In this document: piece after piece, positions 12,389 to 23,137 of the stretch
Numbering within the stretch: the first letter of the stretch is position 1
How the letters are laid out: every line of letters begins with the position of its first letter
NCBI GenBank assembly: GCA_905250115.1
Contig: CAJNOI010000164.1
Span: forward strand, 124,001-188,000
Source of the DNA: Adineta steineri
Lineage: Eukaryota; Rotifera; Eurotatoria; Adinetida; Adinetidae
Length of the DNA: 64,000 bases
Reading direction: 5' to 3'
The notes under the pieces: generated by a model
Databases searched by the model: none
What the model was told of the DNA's origin: nothing
Seen by the model: the letters and a program-made list of their open reading frames with translations, nothing else
Translations under genes and position numbers: made by a program

Positions 12389-15300
12389 TTACCGGAGTAA
12401 TTCATCAGGTTGATGATGAAATGGAAAACGAAATTGTTGTCTTTCCATATCTAAACTTATTCGACGAAGTTCATTTTCATTATGTTCACGTATAGATCGT
12501 TCTCTTGCATTCATTCGAGAAATTTCATCAAGACGTGGCATCTAAAAAGAAGATAAAATAACTTAAACTATTCTGTAGTTATTAGTAAATATATATGTAT
12601 ACCTGAAATGAATTTGCAAGTGCTAATGACATTGGATCGTATCGATTATTATTAGCCATCATTAATGACATTAATTCACGTTCACGTGTTAAATTATGCA
12701 TTACTTCAAGACTTGACGGTGGTAATGGTCCACCGGGATGTAACAATGGATTGCCATGAGACAAACCTAATAGAAAATCAATATGTATATCGAATAAATA
12801 ATTGAAAATAAATATTTTTACCTGAAAATTGATTTCCAAATGGTAGTAGAGGTGGTGGAGGTAGCGATGGACCATTTGAAATGTTTGATGATGATGGTGA
12901 ATCATTTCCATTATTCAAATGTAAATGTGTATGTGAATGTGAGTGAACATGAGCATGACTATGTGATCCATTATTAGGTGCTGTTGATGATGAATTATTC
13001 GATGGTGATGAAGGTGATATATTACCAAAAGATGACATCATACTGCGATAACGAGGATCAAATAACAGAGCAGCTGTCGCTGGATCAAAACCAGCAGGAT
13101 TTGCTCGTCCAATACTATTAGCGAAAGATGACTGAGCAGCAAAAAGTTGAGCAGCATTAGGTGCTGAAGGATTCATCGTACGTAAACCTAATGCATCAAG
13201 ATGCCGTAATGCAGCATTATCATGTGGTGATGGACCAAATGGTAAATGAAAGCCTAAATGTGGCTTTGGTCCACCACCCATCGCATGTAATGGTAATGGA
13301 TGAAAAAGTGGACTATTATGATTCATTAATAATTGTTCATGATGTGAAAATGGCGTTAGTGGTGGACCAGATGAATGATGAATTGATTGTCCTTTATCCA
13401 AAGAAAACGATGATTTCTAGAAAAGTAAAAACATTTAAACTAAATATTTCTTTCTTTATTTATTGTTGACATACTGATAAGCTTTTATCTTCCTGTTTAA
13501 TACTCGTAATTGTAGTAGTAGATGATGGTGCATCATTTTGTTGTTGACGTTGTGGTTGTTGTTGTTGTTGCTCAGTTTGTTTTTTATGTGTACGTGAACC
13601 ACGTTTGAGAATAATATCCGTTCGTGCACAAGAATTTTGTGAAATTGATCGATCATAAACTTGTAGTAAAATAATCCCTTGAGATTTATTATAACATTCT
13701 ATAGGAAAAAGAAAAATATATATAATCAAATTTAAAAAATATATTTTTTTCACTAACCTTTTTCACATATTAATGGTGTTGGTCCTTCATCAGAAATGAC
13801 TTCTTGATTAGTATTTGTTGAATTATCTGATATATTTCCATCATCATTTGATAGATCATTATCTTTTAATGATACTGTTGGTATTACATTACCATTAAGA
13901 TTTGTATTTGATTTTAATGATGAATCAAATTCATCAGAATCTTTTGATATTAAAGATTTTTTTAATGTACGTGAAAATGCTGATGATGGCGAAGATAATA
14001 ATACATTCGTACTATTTTGTTTTGTTTGATCAATAGGAATTTTTGATGTATTATTATTATTTGAAATAGTTGTCGTTGGAGAATGTAATTCTTGTTTACA
14101 TGGTGTTGGTGTAAGAATTGTTGAATTTAAATCTTCTGTTTTAATATGAAGTGAAGTATTTGTTGACGCAGATGACGATGATGATGATGATGATGATGAT
14201 GACGATGACGATGATGATGATAAGGATGATGGTTTTTCGTTTTCTTGTTCTTCTTTTTTTATTATAATTTCTTCTCTTTCTTCAATTTCTTGTTTAATTG
14301 ATGTTATTTTTTCACTAATACGAGTTTTCTTTCTTGAACGTGTTAATGACGAATTATTTTCATCTGGTGATTGTGGTGCTTTTGTTCGTTTTCGTTTACC
14401 CGTACTTGAACTTGTATCATTTAATGGTTTAAATAAATATGGTGATGAACTTTCAAGATTTACAACGGGCATTTCACCATATCGTTTATAATAGATTCGA
14501 CAATCATAACATACTAATTGATTATCACGTCCAATTATTTGTAAATCTTTCGATATTATTTGACAATGACGACATGTTTGTTCATCAAGATCTGTCGTTG
14601 TTTGATTATCATCATCGGATTCATCTTTTGTATTATTTTTTGTATTACGTTGTTTCGTTGGTGTAGGTGTCGTCGAAAGATTAGCTAATGTTGAACATGG
14701 ACGTTGTCGTCGTCGTGGACGACTTGATTGTGCTTGTGGAGTTTTTTTCCATAAATAATAAAATTCGACAAGATCAGATGTTTGTTTATGTGGTAAAAGT
14801 TCTTTACGTATACGAAAAAAATTCTTTCCATATTGTCGTAAACCTTTAATAAATTTTTTTTGATCATCTTCTAACCATTTTCGATCAATGCCTTTCGGTA
14901 TAGGACATTTAACAAGTGTTTGTATAGCACGTTTACAATCATAATCATGATTATGTAAGACAGTTAAAGCATTTATTGTTGTATCATCTCGTTGAGCTAC
15001 TTCATACATATCTTCAGCTAAACCTCGATCACACATGCCAGCAAATGCTGCAATAGATCGTGCTGCTTGTAAATAGACAGATAAATCAAGATCATTAGTT
15101 GTATTTTTCCATAATAATTCTTCACGTAATGAACAAACATCATCATTAGTATTATTGTTGTTGTTTGATAAGGATGATGAAAACACTTTTAAAAGTGGTA
15201 ATTTGGCTTGATGAGATGGGCCTACACGTATTTCACCTTGCGTGTTCGCCAGTCTGCGTGCTATTGGATCGTATGTTAAAATATAAAAGAATGTATCCGG

Positions 15301-15398
15301 ATCGAGTTTTCAATGCACGAACTTTCTTCAATAGCAAGCAGCACGGCACCGACCTCTGAATTAAATAAGAAAATGTTTATATAGACAAAACAAATCTT

Positions 15399-15430
<32 letters not shown>

Positions 15431-15736
15431 GATAGATAGATAGATAAATGTGTGTACGCAGTAAATAGGCATTCTTTGTTCTCTTTTCCTTGTCAAGAGA
15501 TTACAGTTGTTGGTTGTTATTTTTTCTTTTTTTTCTCGCGCGTTTTTTTTTTATGTTCTATTCTGTAATCAAGTCAATAAGATTTTAAATATTCTTCTTA
15601 CTTAATGTGTGCGGCCGGATAGAATTTTTTGATTTCCGATTCGAATAGTTCACGATTAATAATATTTGGATCTTGTATTATATCAGAATCTTTTGTGTAT
15701 GTTTATCTTTGATTGATAATATTTGATTGTTACTCT
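12389..15736 (-). CDS. RERE: RERE/atrophin family transcriptional corepressor, 5' part incomplete and frame-disrupted
   Basis: Minus-strand exons: 15602-15736, 13758-15355, 13475-13698, 12822-13416, 12603-12766, 12389-12541. Domains in order are the end of a BAH domain (NRELF, then STQGEIRVGPSHQAKLP-like), ELM2 (about 15110-14900), SANT with KGLRQYGKNFFRIRKELLPHK (about 14880-14790), and an atrophin-type GATA zinc finger (CRHC...CYDC, about 14590-14490). Then come a serine run coded by a GAT repeat, NSCARTD (about 13630) and the proline/histidine-rich atrophin C-terminal region. RERE/atrophin binds HDAC1/2 through ELM2-SANT and represses transcription in the nucleus. The two upstream exons match the BAH domain only if three single-base frame corrections are allowed (about 15697, 15345 and 15302), so this copy is either mis-assembled there or broken. 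No exon for the start of the BAH domain is visible before the gap at 16560. The stop at 12389 could instead be a donor (CCG/GTAAAT) leading to four more codons. Confidence 0.9.
15380..15450. repeat. Compound microsatellite (TA)n-(TATG)n-(GATA)n
   Basis: A run of TA dinucleotides passes into TATG and then GATA repeats. It lies in the intron between the two BAH-encoding exons of the RERE gene. Confidence 0.85.
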
Positions 15737-16559
15737 CTTGAATAGATGAAATAACATATATAGATATATATATATATTTTTTTTTATATAGTTTTTCTTT
15801 TCTTTTCTGATAAAAACAACAAAAAGCATCAACTAATTTAGTTTTCTTCTAGATGACTGAACGGAAATCATGCCGTCGACAACGACTACAACTCTTTTTG
15901 CTTATTCTCGCTCTTGCCCTATTTCTTGCACACATACACACACACACACACACACATACATACATATAGAATCAAAAAGGCAGTGTGATGGTGTAGAATG
16001 AAGTAAAGAATGAGAAACGAGTCGATAAAGAAAGAAACAGAAGAAGAAGAAGAAGAAGAAAAAAAAGAAAAGGAAAAGAAAGAAGACGACAAAGCTCGCC
16101 TCGATCCTTGAAACCAATCAATCATCCTTCTGTTAGCCGAAGCACGGCACGACACGACACAACAGCTTATCAGGTGTAGATTATTGACATACAAAAGTTT
16201 TTCTGATCGATCAAATAAAATAAAAAAAGAAGAAATCGAAGAATCTTCATTAAAAAAATTTTTTTTTTGAATGCACACGATAAAAGAAATCAGAAAGAAT
16301 ATGTAAGATTGCATGTTAACAAGCCTATTTGACCGATCTGTTGCAATGAGTGTTCAGCCTCAACTTATAATTCATCGATGAATTAAAAGCAACATACATA
16401 TTCAAACATAGTAATGAATGCTAGCGGGACGCGTGAATTGTCGTTCTACTGTATATGTCATTAACCAGAAATTATAACACACATACATCGAGAAGAACGA
16501 TCAACTTGTCAAGTGTGATAAAACACATAGTCGTTTAGAAGTAAGAGAGAGAGAGAGAG
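15737..16559. other. Low-complexity region upstream of the visible RERE exons
   Basis: Contains (CA)n at about 15930-15960, purine-rich GAA/AAAG tracts (16025-16085), and a GA run (16546-16559) that runs directly into the assembly gap. The missing 5' exons of RERE and the promoter region should lie here or further right, but I cannot identify an exon with confidence. Confidence 0.5.
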
Positions 16560-16659
16560 NNNNNNNNNNNNNNNNNNNNNNNNNNNNNNNNNNNNNNNNN
16601 NNNNNNNNNNNNNNNNNNNNNNNNNNNNNNNNNNNNNNNNNNNNNNNNNNNNNNNNNNN
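16560..16659. other. Assembly gap (100 N)
   Basis: Exactly 100 N, a conventional size for a gap of unknown length. It begins in a GA microsatellite and hides the 5' exons of the HSD17B12 gene. Confidence 0.95.
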
Positions 16660-16722
16660 ATATTCAGACTGTCATCTAAATCCATCCTTCTTGTAAATTC
16701 AATTTTTATTTGTTTCTTTTAG

Positions 16723-17515
16723 AAGACAGTTCAATTTATGGAACAATTCGTAAAGAAATTCAAGGTTTAGATATTGGTGTTCTCATTAATAATGTTGGAA
16801 TGTCTTATGAATATCCTGAAACATTTGATAAAGTTGAAAATAATGAAAAATTTCTAACTGATATGATTCGATGTAATGTTGATTCAGTTGCTAATTTAAC
16901 TCAAATGGTTTTACCAGGTTAGTTTCTTTTAATTATTCTTCATTATATATATAATTGATTTTTATAAATTTAGATATGATCAAAAAACATAAAGGTCTTA
17001 TTATTAATGTTTCAAGTGTATCTGGCCGTCGACCAACACCTTTATTAAGTCTTTATTCTGGTACAAAAGGATTTATTGATCTTTTTTCACGGTTTGATAT
17101 AAATATCATTCATTATTTTATTTATTAAAATCGTTTCTTTTTTCTTATATAAATACAGATCATTAGCTGCTGAATGTGTAACACGCGGTGTTTATGTTCA
17201 ATCTTTATGTCCTGGTTATGTTGTTAGTAAATTATCTGGTATCCATAAAGCATCATTAATTGCTCCAACACCAGAACAATTTGTTCTTAGTTCTCTTAAT
17301 CGTGTTACAGTTCCATTTACAACAGGTTATTGGACACATGAAATTCAAGTAAAACAATTAGAAGAAAAAAACTTGATATCTTTATAAAATTTTTCTTTCA
17401 ATTTTAGGAATTTATTATTGCACTTTTACCAGAATTTATTTCAAATAAACTTATTATGCATGTTTTAGGTGGTATTCGAGCTAAAGCTTTAAAGAAAAAG
17501 AACCGAGCACAATAA
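16723..17515 (+). CDS. HSD17B12: Very-long-chain 3-oxoacyl-CoA reductase, 3' part (5' exons in gap)
   Basis: Exons 16723-16917, 16974-17091, 17159-17348 and 17408-17515 encode the last 202 residues of a short-chain dehydrogenase/reductase. The NNVGMSYEYPE motif is the signature of the HSD17B12/KAR/let-767 subfamily. The catalytic serine lies in NVSSVSGR and the catalytic pair in LYSGTKGF (Y-x-x-x-K). The family reduces 3-ketoacyl-CoA in the ER during very-long-chain fatty-acid elongation and, in some animals, acts on steroids. The C-terminus ends in basic residues (KKKNRAQ), fitting an ER-retention role. The cofactor-binding TGxxxGIG segment and the N-terminal membrane helix are not visible because they fall in or before the N gap. 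The stop codon overlaps AATAAA, and FAH starts 68 bp later on the same strand. Confidence 0.9.
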
Positions 17516-17571
17516 AATATTTCTTTGACACTTTTTTTTTGCTTTTCAAACATTTTTTTATGATTAGAACA

Positions 17572-17583
17572 ATCGTTTTCTAG
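17572..17583 (+). promoter_or_regulatory. Candidate spliced-leader acceptor directly at the FAH start
   Basis: CGTTTTCTAG abuts the FAH ATG, and only 68 bp separate this ATG from the HSD17B12 stop, whose codon overlaps AATAAA. A cap-proximal promoter has little room here, so a trans-splice acceptor of an operon-like pair is the simplest reading. Bdelloids are known to trans-splice; the assignment here is inference. Confidence 0.5.
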
Positions 17584-19300
17584 ATGTCTTTCATTGAAGT
17601 TAATAGTGATTCTGATTTTCCCATTCAAAATTTACCATATGGTATTTTTTCAACAAAAGATAATGTAAGTTACATATTATTTCCCAAATAAAAATCATAT
17701 CGATTCTCTAGACTAAACCCAGAATTGGTGTTGCAATTGGAACAAAAATTTTAGATTTATCTGTCATCAAACATTTATTTGATGGAGCACAAATGAAAGA
17801 TAAACAAAATGTTTTTGAAGAAGTATATTAAAATTATATAATTTCGCAAAAAAAATCTTATCTATCATTTTTAGACAACACTTAATAAATTTATGTCACT
17901 CGGTAAATCAGCATGGAAAGAAACTCGACAACGATTACAAGAACTTCTATTCGATAGTTGTAAAATATTAAAAGATAATAATGATTTACGAAAACAGTAA
18001 GTTATTAATATAACTAATAGTCTTCTTTTTTTACATTCATTAACATATCTACATCTAATCAATAATCTCTAGAGCTTTCGTCGAACAAAAAGACGCTAAT
18101 ATGCATTTGCCTGCACAAATAGGTGAAAGAAACTAATAATCACACGCTGCTTAACTAATCGATAGAAAAAAACTGTTTCAAATTCTGATATTTAATCTAA
18201 AATATTTCTTTTATTTATAGGTGATTATACGGATTTCTATTGTTCAAAAGAACATGCAACTAATGTTGGTACAATGTTTCGTGGAAAAGAAAATGCACTT
18301 ATGCCAAACTGGTTACATTTACCTGTTGGATATCATGGACGAGCTTCATCTGTTGTTGTATCCGGAACAGATATTCGTCGACCTAATGGACAAACATGTC
18401 CTGATGAAAGTTTGTTTATTTCAAAATATTGTTCTTCTATATATAGAGAGAGATATTGTTATTTCTATTTAAGCTAAACCACCAACATTTGGAAATTGTA
18501 AATTACTTGATATTGAACTTGAAATGGCATTTTTTATTGGCACTGAAGGTAATCATCAAGGAGAACCAATTACAATGGATAAAGCTGATGAATATATTTT
18601 TGGTCTTGTTATTATGAATGATTGGTCAGCACGTGATATACAAAAATGGGAATATGTTCCATTAGGTCCATTTACTGCAAAAAATTTTGGTACAACTATT
18701 TCACCATGGATAGTAACTATGGATGCATTACAAGATGCTTTATGTACTGGACCAACACAAGATCCAACACCATTATCTTATTTAACTCAACAAGAACCAA
18801 GTGCAATAGATATTGATTTAAAAGTCTCATTAAAACGTAAAAACAAATTTCTTGATTTTTTTTTTATTTATTTCTCTTCTTATTTAGCAAATCAATCTTC
18901 GAAAGAATACACAATCTGTCAATCAAATTTAAAACATATGTATTGGAGTTTAAAACAGATGCTTGTTCATCATACAGTCACAGGATGTAATCTACGTGCT
19001 GGTGATTTAATTGCAACGGGTACAATTAGTGGCCCAACGCCTGATTCATGTGGATCAATGCTTGAATTAACATGGCGAGGAAGTAAACCATTAGTGTTAG
19101 ATGAAAATTTAACAAGAAAATTTCTTGAAGATGGTGATACAGTAACAATGACTGGTAGAGAAAAAGAAAAATAATTAATTTCTTAGAAAAAATTATTTCC
19201 TTTTGGTTTTTTCGTAGGTTTTTATCAAGGTAATGGTTTCAAAATTGGTTTTGGACAATGTACGGGAACCATTATTCCAGCATTACCTTTACCAAAATAA
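17584..19300 (+). CDS. FAH: Fumarylacetoacetase
   Basis: Eight exons (17584-17664, 17712-17822, 17875-17996, 18073-18122, 18221-18409, 18474-18836, 18888-19154, 19218-19300) give 421 residues, matching the usual 419 of animal FAH. The enzyme hydrolyses fumarylacetoacetate to fumarate and acetoacetate, the last step of tyrosine breakdown, in the cytosol. Recognisable conserved blocks are the SH3-like N-terminal domain (PYGIFST...RIGVAIG), [16 protein letters not shown] with the metal-binding Asp and catalytic His, [28 protein letters not shown] with the metal-binding Glu pair, [19 protein letters not shown], and the C-terminal GFGQCTG segment. All ligands are present and the frame is intact, so this copy should be functional. 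Introns are about 47-98 bp. Confidence 0.96.
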
Positions 19301-21399
19301 ATGTTTTGATTTTTATTAGTTTTTAGAAGATTAAAAGCTAAAAGAGAGATTATAACTATGATACTTTTTTCTTGTTGTGAAGATTAAATTATCAATAGTA
19401 TTCAACTTGATCATAACAATAAAAGACAAAAAAAATCAAACTATATCACTATTTTTATACGATATTCTATAGATAAATTATAAATGATTATCATATTATA
19501 TATATAACAATAATACGAATTTTGTTTACAAAAAAAATATATAAGTTTTATTTGTGATAGAAAATCAACGATTATTGCACTCATCGACGAGAGTTCTATG
19601 CCTTAGGCTAATAATACTAGGATATTAATATTATTCGTGATTCTGGATTGTCTAATAACATCAAACGATTCGATTTATTATTATTTTCTAATAATATCTT
19701 TAATAGTAGAAGAACTATTATTAGTTTATGTATTACTGATATCGTGTTATTAACACCTGTCGACTTTTTTTGTTGTTGTATGTGAATCATAATAAGTATG
19801 CTATTCTCTTTGATATGTAACTATCTGTAGGATAGAATACAATGTTTAAAAAAATCATCGGAATCTATAATTACAAACTAAAAAGACATTGTATCTATTT
19901 TGTTTGATGGATGAATGATAATGCATATAAGAATAAATTATCAAGATTATTTCATGACATACATACGTTATAAATATCTCATATCAAATTTATAAATAAG
20001 ATTTTCGAATAATAATAAGAATAACAACAATAATTATAAAAAGAAAGGAACAGAAAGTACCTCGAGGATGTTCAAAACTCATATATGTCATTTTGTATTT
20101 ATTTTTGTCGTCCATCAGCAATTCCATTGATGCTTTATTAATTCAATCAAACAGACCAGAAAAATGAATTTCCCTAGTAATCACTGTCGATCTCGTTATT
20201 TTCACTGAGATGACAACCATACTCAATTCTATATCTTTACAATCTCCTATATATAGAGATTGTAGTTAATTTTATATTTATTCAATTAGTATATAGAAGC
20301 CATTCATTCAATCGGCGTCGAGACATTTCCGATTCGTCTATGACGATTGCCTAGAACCGTATATTCAAGTATTGGCGACGTTTTTTTCTTTTTCCTTTCT
20401 TATACATAGAAAGACATTTCTATTGTGTCCAAAATTGACCGAGTTCAATGTATACACACACACACCGTATTTAATTTATTCTTATACTTTTTGTACGAAT
20501 ACAGACAATTCTAGGGAAACATGGCACTATATACATTGAAGGAAAGAACTAGTTCACACACATACTTTTTTTTTTCCTATGCGTATAAAAGAGCTACACA
20601 TCTTCTAATAAGTGAGTATGTCTCGCTCTTTTTCTTCTTTCGCATTTTTTTTTCCTTTCTCTCTATTCATCATCGTCATTTCTGTCGTAGAGCGTTCAAC
20701 CGAATTTTTTTTGGGCAAAGAATGAATCGTAAAGAGACGAGAATGCATTCATTCTAGTTCACATCTAAAAGATGCTTCTATATCTTAGCATGACAGTGCG
20801 TGTTAAAAAGGATAATAGAAATGAAAATACATTGGTTACAGGTAAGTAGGTGAGAAAAAAAAACAGTAGTAACAAAAATTCTTTTTTGCATGATTATAAA
20901 TCTTGCTTTTTATATTGTAATCAATAAGAGAAAAAGAGAACTAGATAATATTTTCTTTTAAGGATCATCCGTTCTAGAGCAAGCATGTCACATCCTAACA
21001 GTACTAAAAAACATAAAAAAAAGAATGAGGAAAAAAAAAGAGCTGATGAAGAGTATGAGAAAAAGAAAGATGGTTCGTCTGTTAATTTCTATTAGATGTA
21101 AGTGTATGCGCTCACAACGTTGATCCAGCGAATAGCACTTGTATGTTCTATAGAATATTTCTTTGTCTTTTAATAATTCATCTCATTTGTCTATGTATGT
21201 ATGTATGTTCATAGCCTAACAGAAAAAACGACCCGACAGACAGAATAAATGGTAGGTGAATTGAATGGACATCAGACATTCTACTTATCTGTTTGATATG
21301 AAATTAGCCGAAGAATAGTTGGCGGATATATTCTTTCTTTTTTTCTATCAGTATTCATATCAAAAAAATGATTTTCTCTTCTAGATCTAGTCATTTCTT
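19301..21399. other. Intergenic region, no gene seen
   Basis: About 2.1 kb with short TA, CA and T-rich runs. A 78-codon frame at 20521-20757 is Phe/His/Arg-rich and shows no domain. The right end should hold the promoter or leader of the CDK5R1 gene; a strong 3' splice site (TTTTCTCTTCTAG) ends at about 21384, 16 bases before its ATG. Confidence 0.5.
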
Positions 21400-23137
21400 A
21401 TGGGTAACGTTTCACCACGTAAATCAAGATCCTATCATGATGGATTTTCTAATCATTTAACATTAACACCGAATCGATCATCATGGAAAAAACAATTACA
21501 AATAATTAATGATACATTTAATATTAAAAAAATTTCTTTACGTCATCATAATACACATAACAAAAATAAACGTTCTGGAACAACAATTGATGACAATAAT
21601 CATCAGTCATATTCAACACAAAATTTTCATGACTTAACGAAATGTCATACAGGAAAAATTACAAATAAAAAATTAATTAAAACAAATCAACAACAACAAC
21701 AAAATAATGTTAAAAAATCATTTAGTCTTTTTTCAATAAAACAACCATTAAATGATATAACTAATAAAGATAATTTAATTAAACCAGTAGAAGAAGAACA
21801 ACATCAACATCATCAACAACAACAAGAACCAACGAACAGTACAATAAATACTCTTATTCAACGTAGACGAAAATCAAAATTTGAACCACCACCGCCAACA
21901 ACAACAGGTTAGTTTTTTTGGATAAAGATATAATCATTTTTGAGTCAAAATAGAATAATGAATCAACTATTAAAGTCTATACTTTACATTCATTTCTCAA
22001 GAGAATTCACTTTAGTTAGTAACGAGATCTTTTTTTTTAATCGATTTTCAAAGAATTAACATAAAAGCCATCCCTACGGACAACAAAATGTCTCGAAAGT
22101 TTTTTTTGCATAACATTTAGCTTTGATAATATACATCAATTGAATTCATATCATATCTAGTCTATATTTTCCATTTGTTTAATTGAAGTTCAAATGCAAA
22201 TTTAACCCGGATAAAAAGATGTCAGACGAACTATCAGTATTTTTTGATTTATCATATATGTCAAAGTTTAATAACAAATCAATATGTAATACTTGCATTT
22301 CATAATATAAAGGACGTCTCGGTCTCGCTAACCTTAAATGGGATTGAACGAATATATAGTTTTGCATATCTCTCTGGAAATGCATATAGACGAATAAATA
22401 AGAATATTAATTTTGATGACATATTTTCTTCTTATTTAGTTAATAAACGTCATACAACATTTATTACACCAACATATCATTTACCAAAATCTCAATCACA
22501 ATCTCAATTTTATCAACATTATCGTATTCAATTATCATCGAATGGTAATAAATCGGATACTAATAATAATAGATTAACATCAAGTACAAAACATGTTCGT
22601 TCAATAGAAAAAACAACAACAACGTCAACAACAACAACAACACGAAAAACAATAATTCAAGCATCAACAAGTGAATTATTACGTTGTTTAAGTGAATATT
22701 TATGTTCATCATGTTCACATTTATTACCGAGACTTGATCCAATTGATTGTATTATATGGATAAAAAGTGCTGATCGTCATCTTATATTACAAGGTTGGCA
22801 AGAACATGTATTTGTTAATCCAGCTAATATTGTTTTCTTCTATTTAATTGTACGTGATACATTAACATATGTTGTACCATCGACAACAATTAAAAGTGTT
22901 TCAGAATTACATTCAATTGTATTAACTTGCCTGTATTTATCATTTAGTTATATGGGTAATGAAATAACATATCCATTGAAACCATTTGTAACAAATAATG
23001 AAACACGTGATGTTTTTTGGCAACGTGTTGTTTTAATAATGGGACAATTAAGTTCACAAATGTTAGCTATTAATCAGAATCCAAAATTTTTTACTGAATG
23101 CTTTTCAGAACTAAAAACCTATAATCTAGTCCGTTAA
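21400..23137 (+). CDS. CDK5R1: Cyclin-dependent kinase 5 activator (p35/p39 type)
   Basis: Exons 21400-21907 and 22440-23137, joined over a 532-bp intron that ends in a strong TTTTCTTCTTATTTAG acceptor, give 401 residues. The N-terminus MGNVS fits N-myristoylation and membrane anchoring as in p35. The next 220 residues are Gln/His/Asn/Thr-rich linker. The CDK5-binding domain begins at IIQASTSELLRCLSEYLC and continues through IIWIKSADRHLILQGWQ, PANIVFFYL, LTCLYLSFSYMGNEITYPLKPF and the C-terminal helix NPKFFTECFSELK. All the cyclin-box-like helices of the family are present, so activity as a neuronal CDK5 activator is expected. The second exon stays open upstream of my chosen acceptor, back to about 22187. 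I chose 22440 because it is the only good acceptor that keeps phase. Confidence 0.92.

Noticed and set aside
12330..12390. An additional last exon of RERE
   Set aside because: A donor-like CCG/GTAAAT at the stop and an acceptor at about 12346 would add only a few residues (FRRY); the direct stop is simpler, though not proven.
15902..16314. Two overlapping Phe/Ser/Cys-rich open frames
   Set aside because: They are translations of (CA)n, GAA and A-rich microsatellites.
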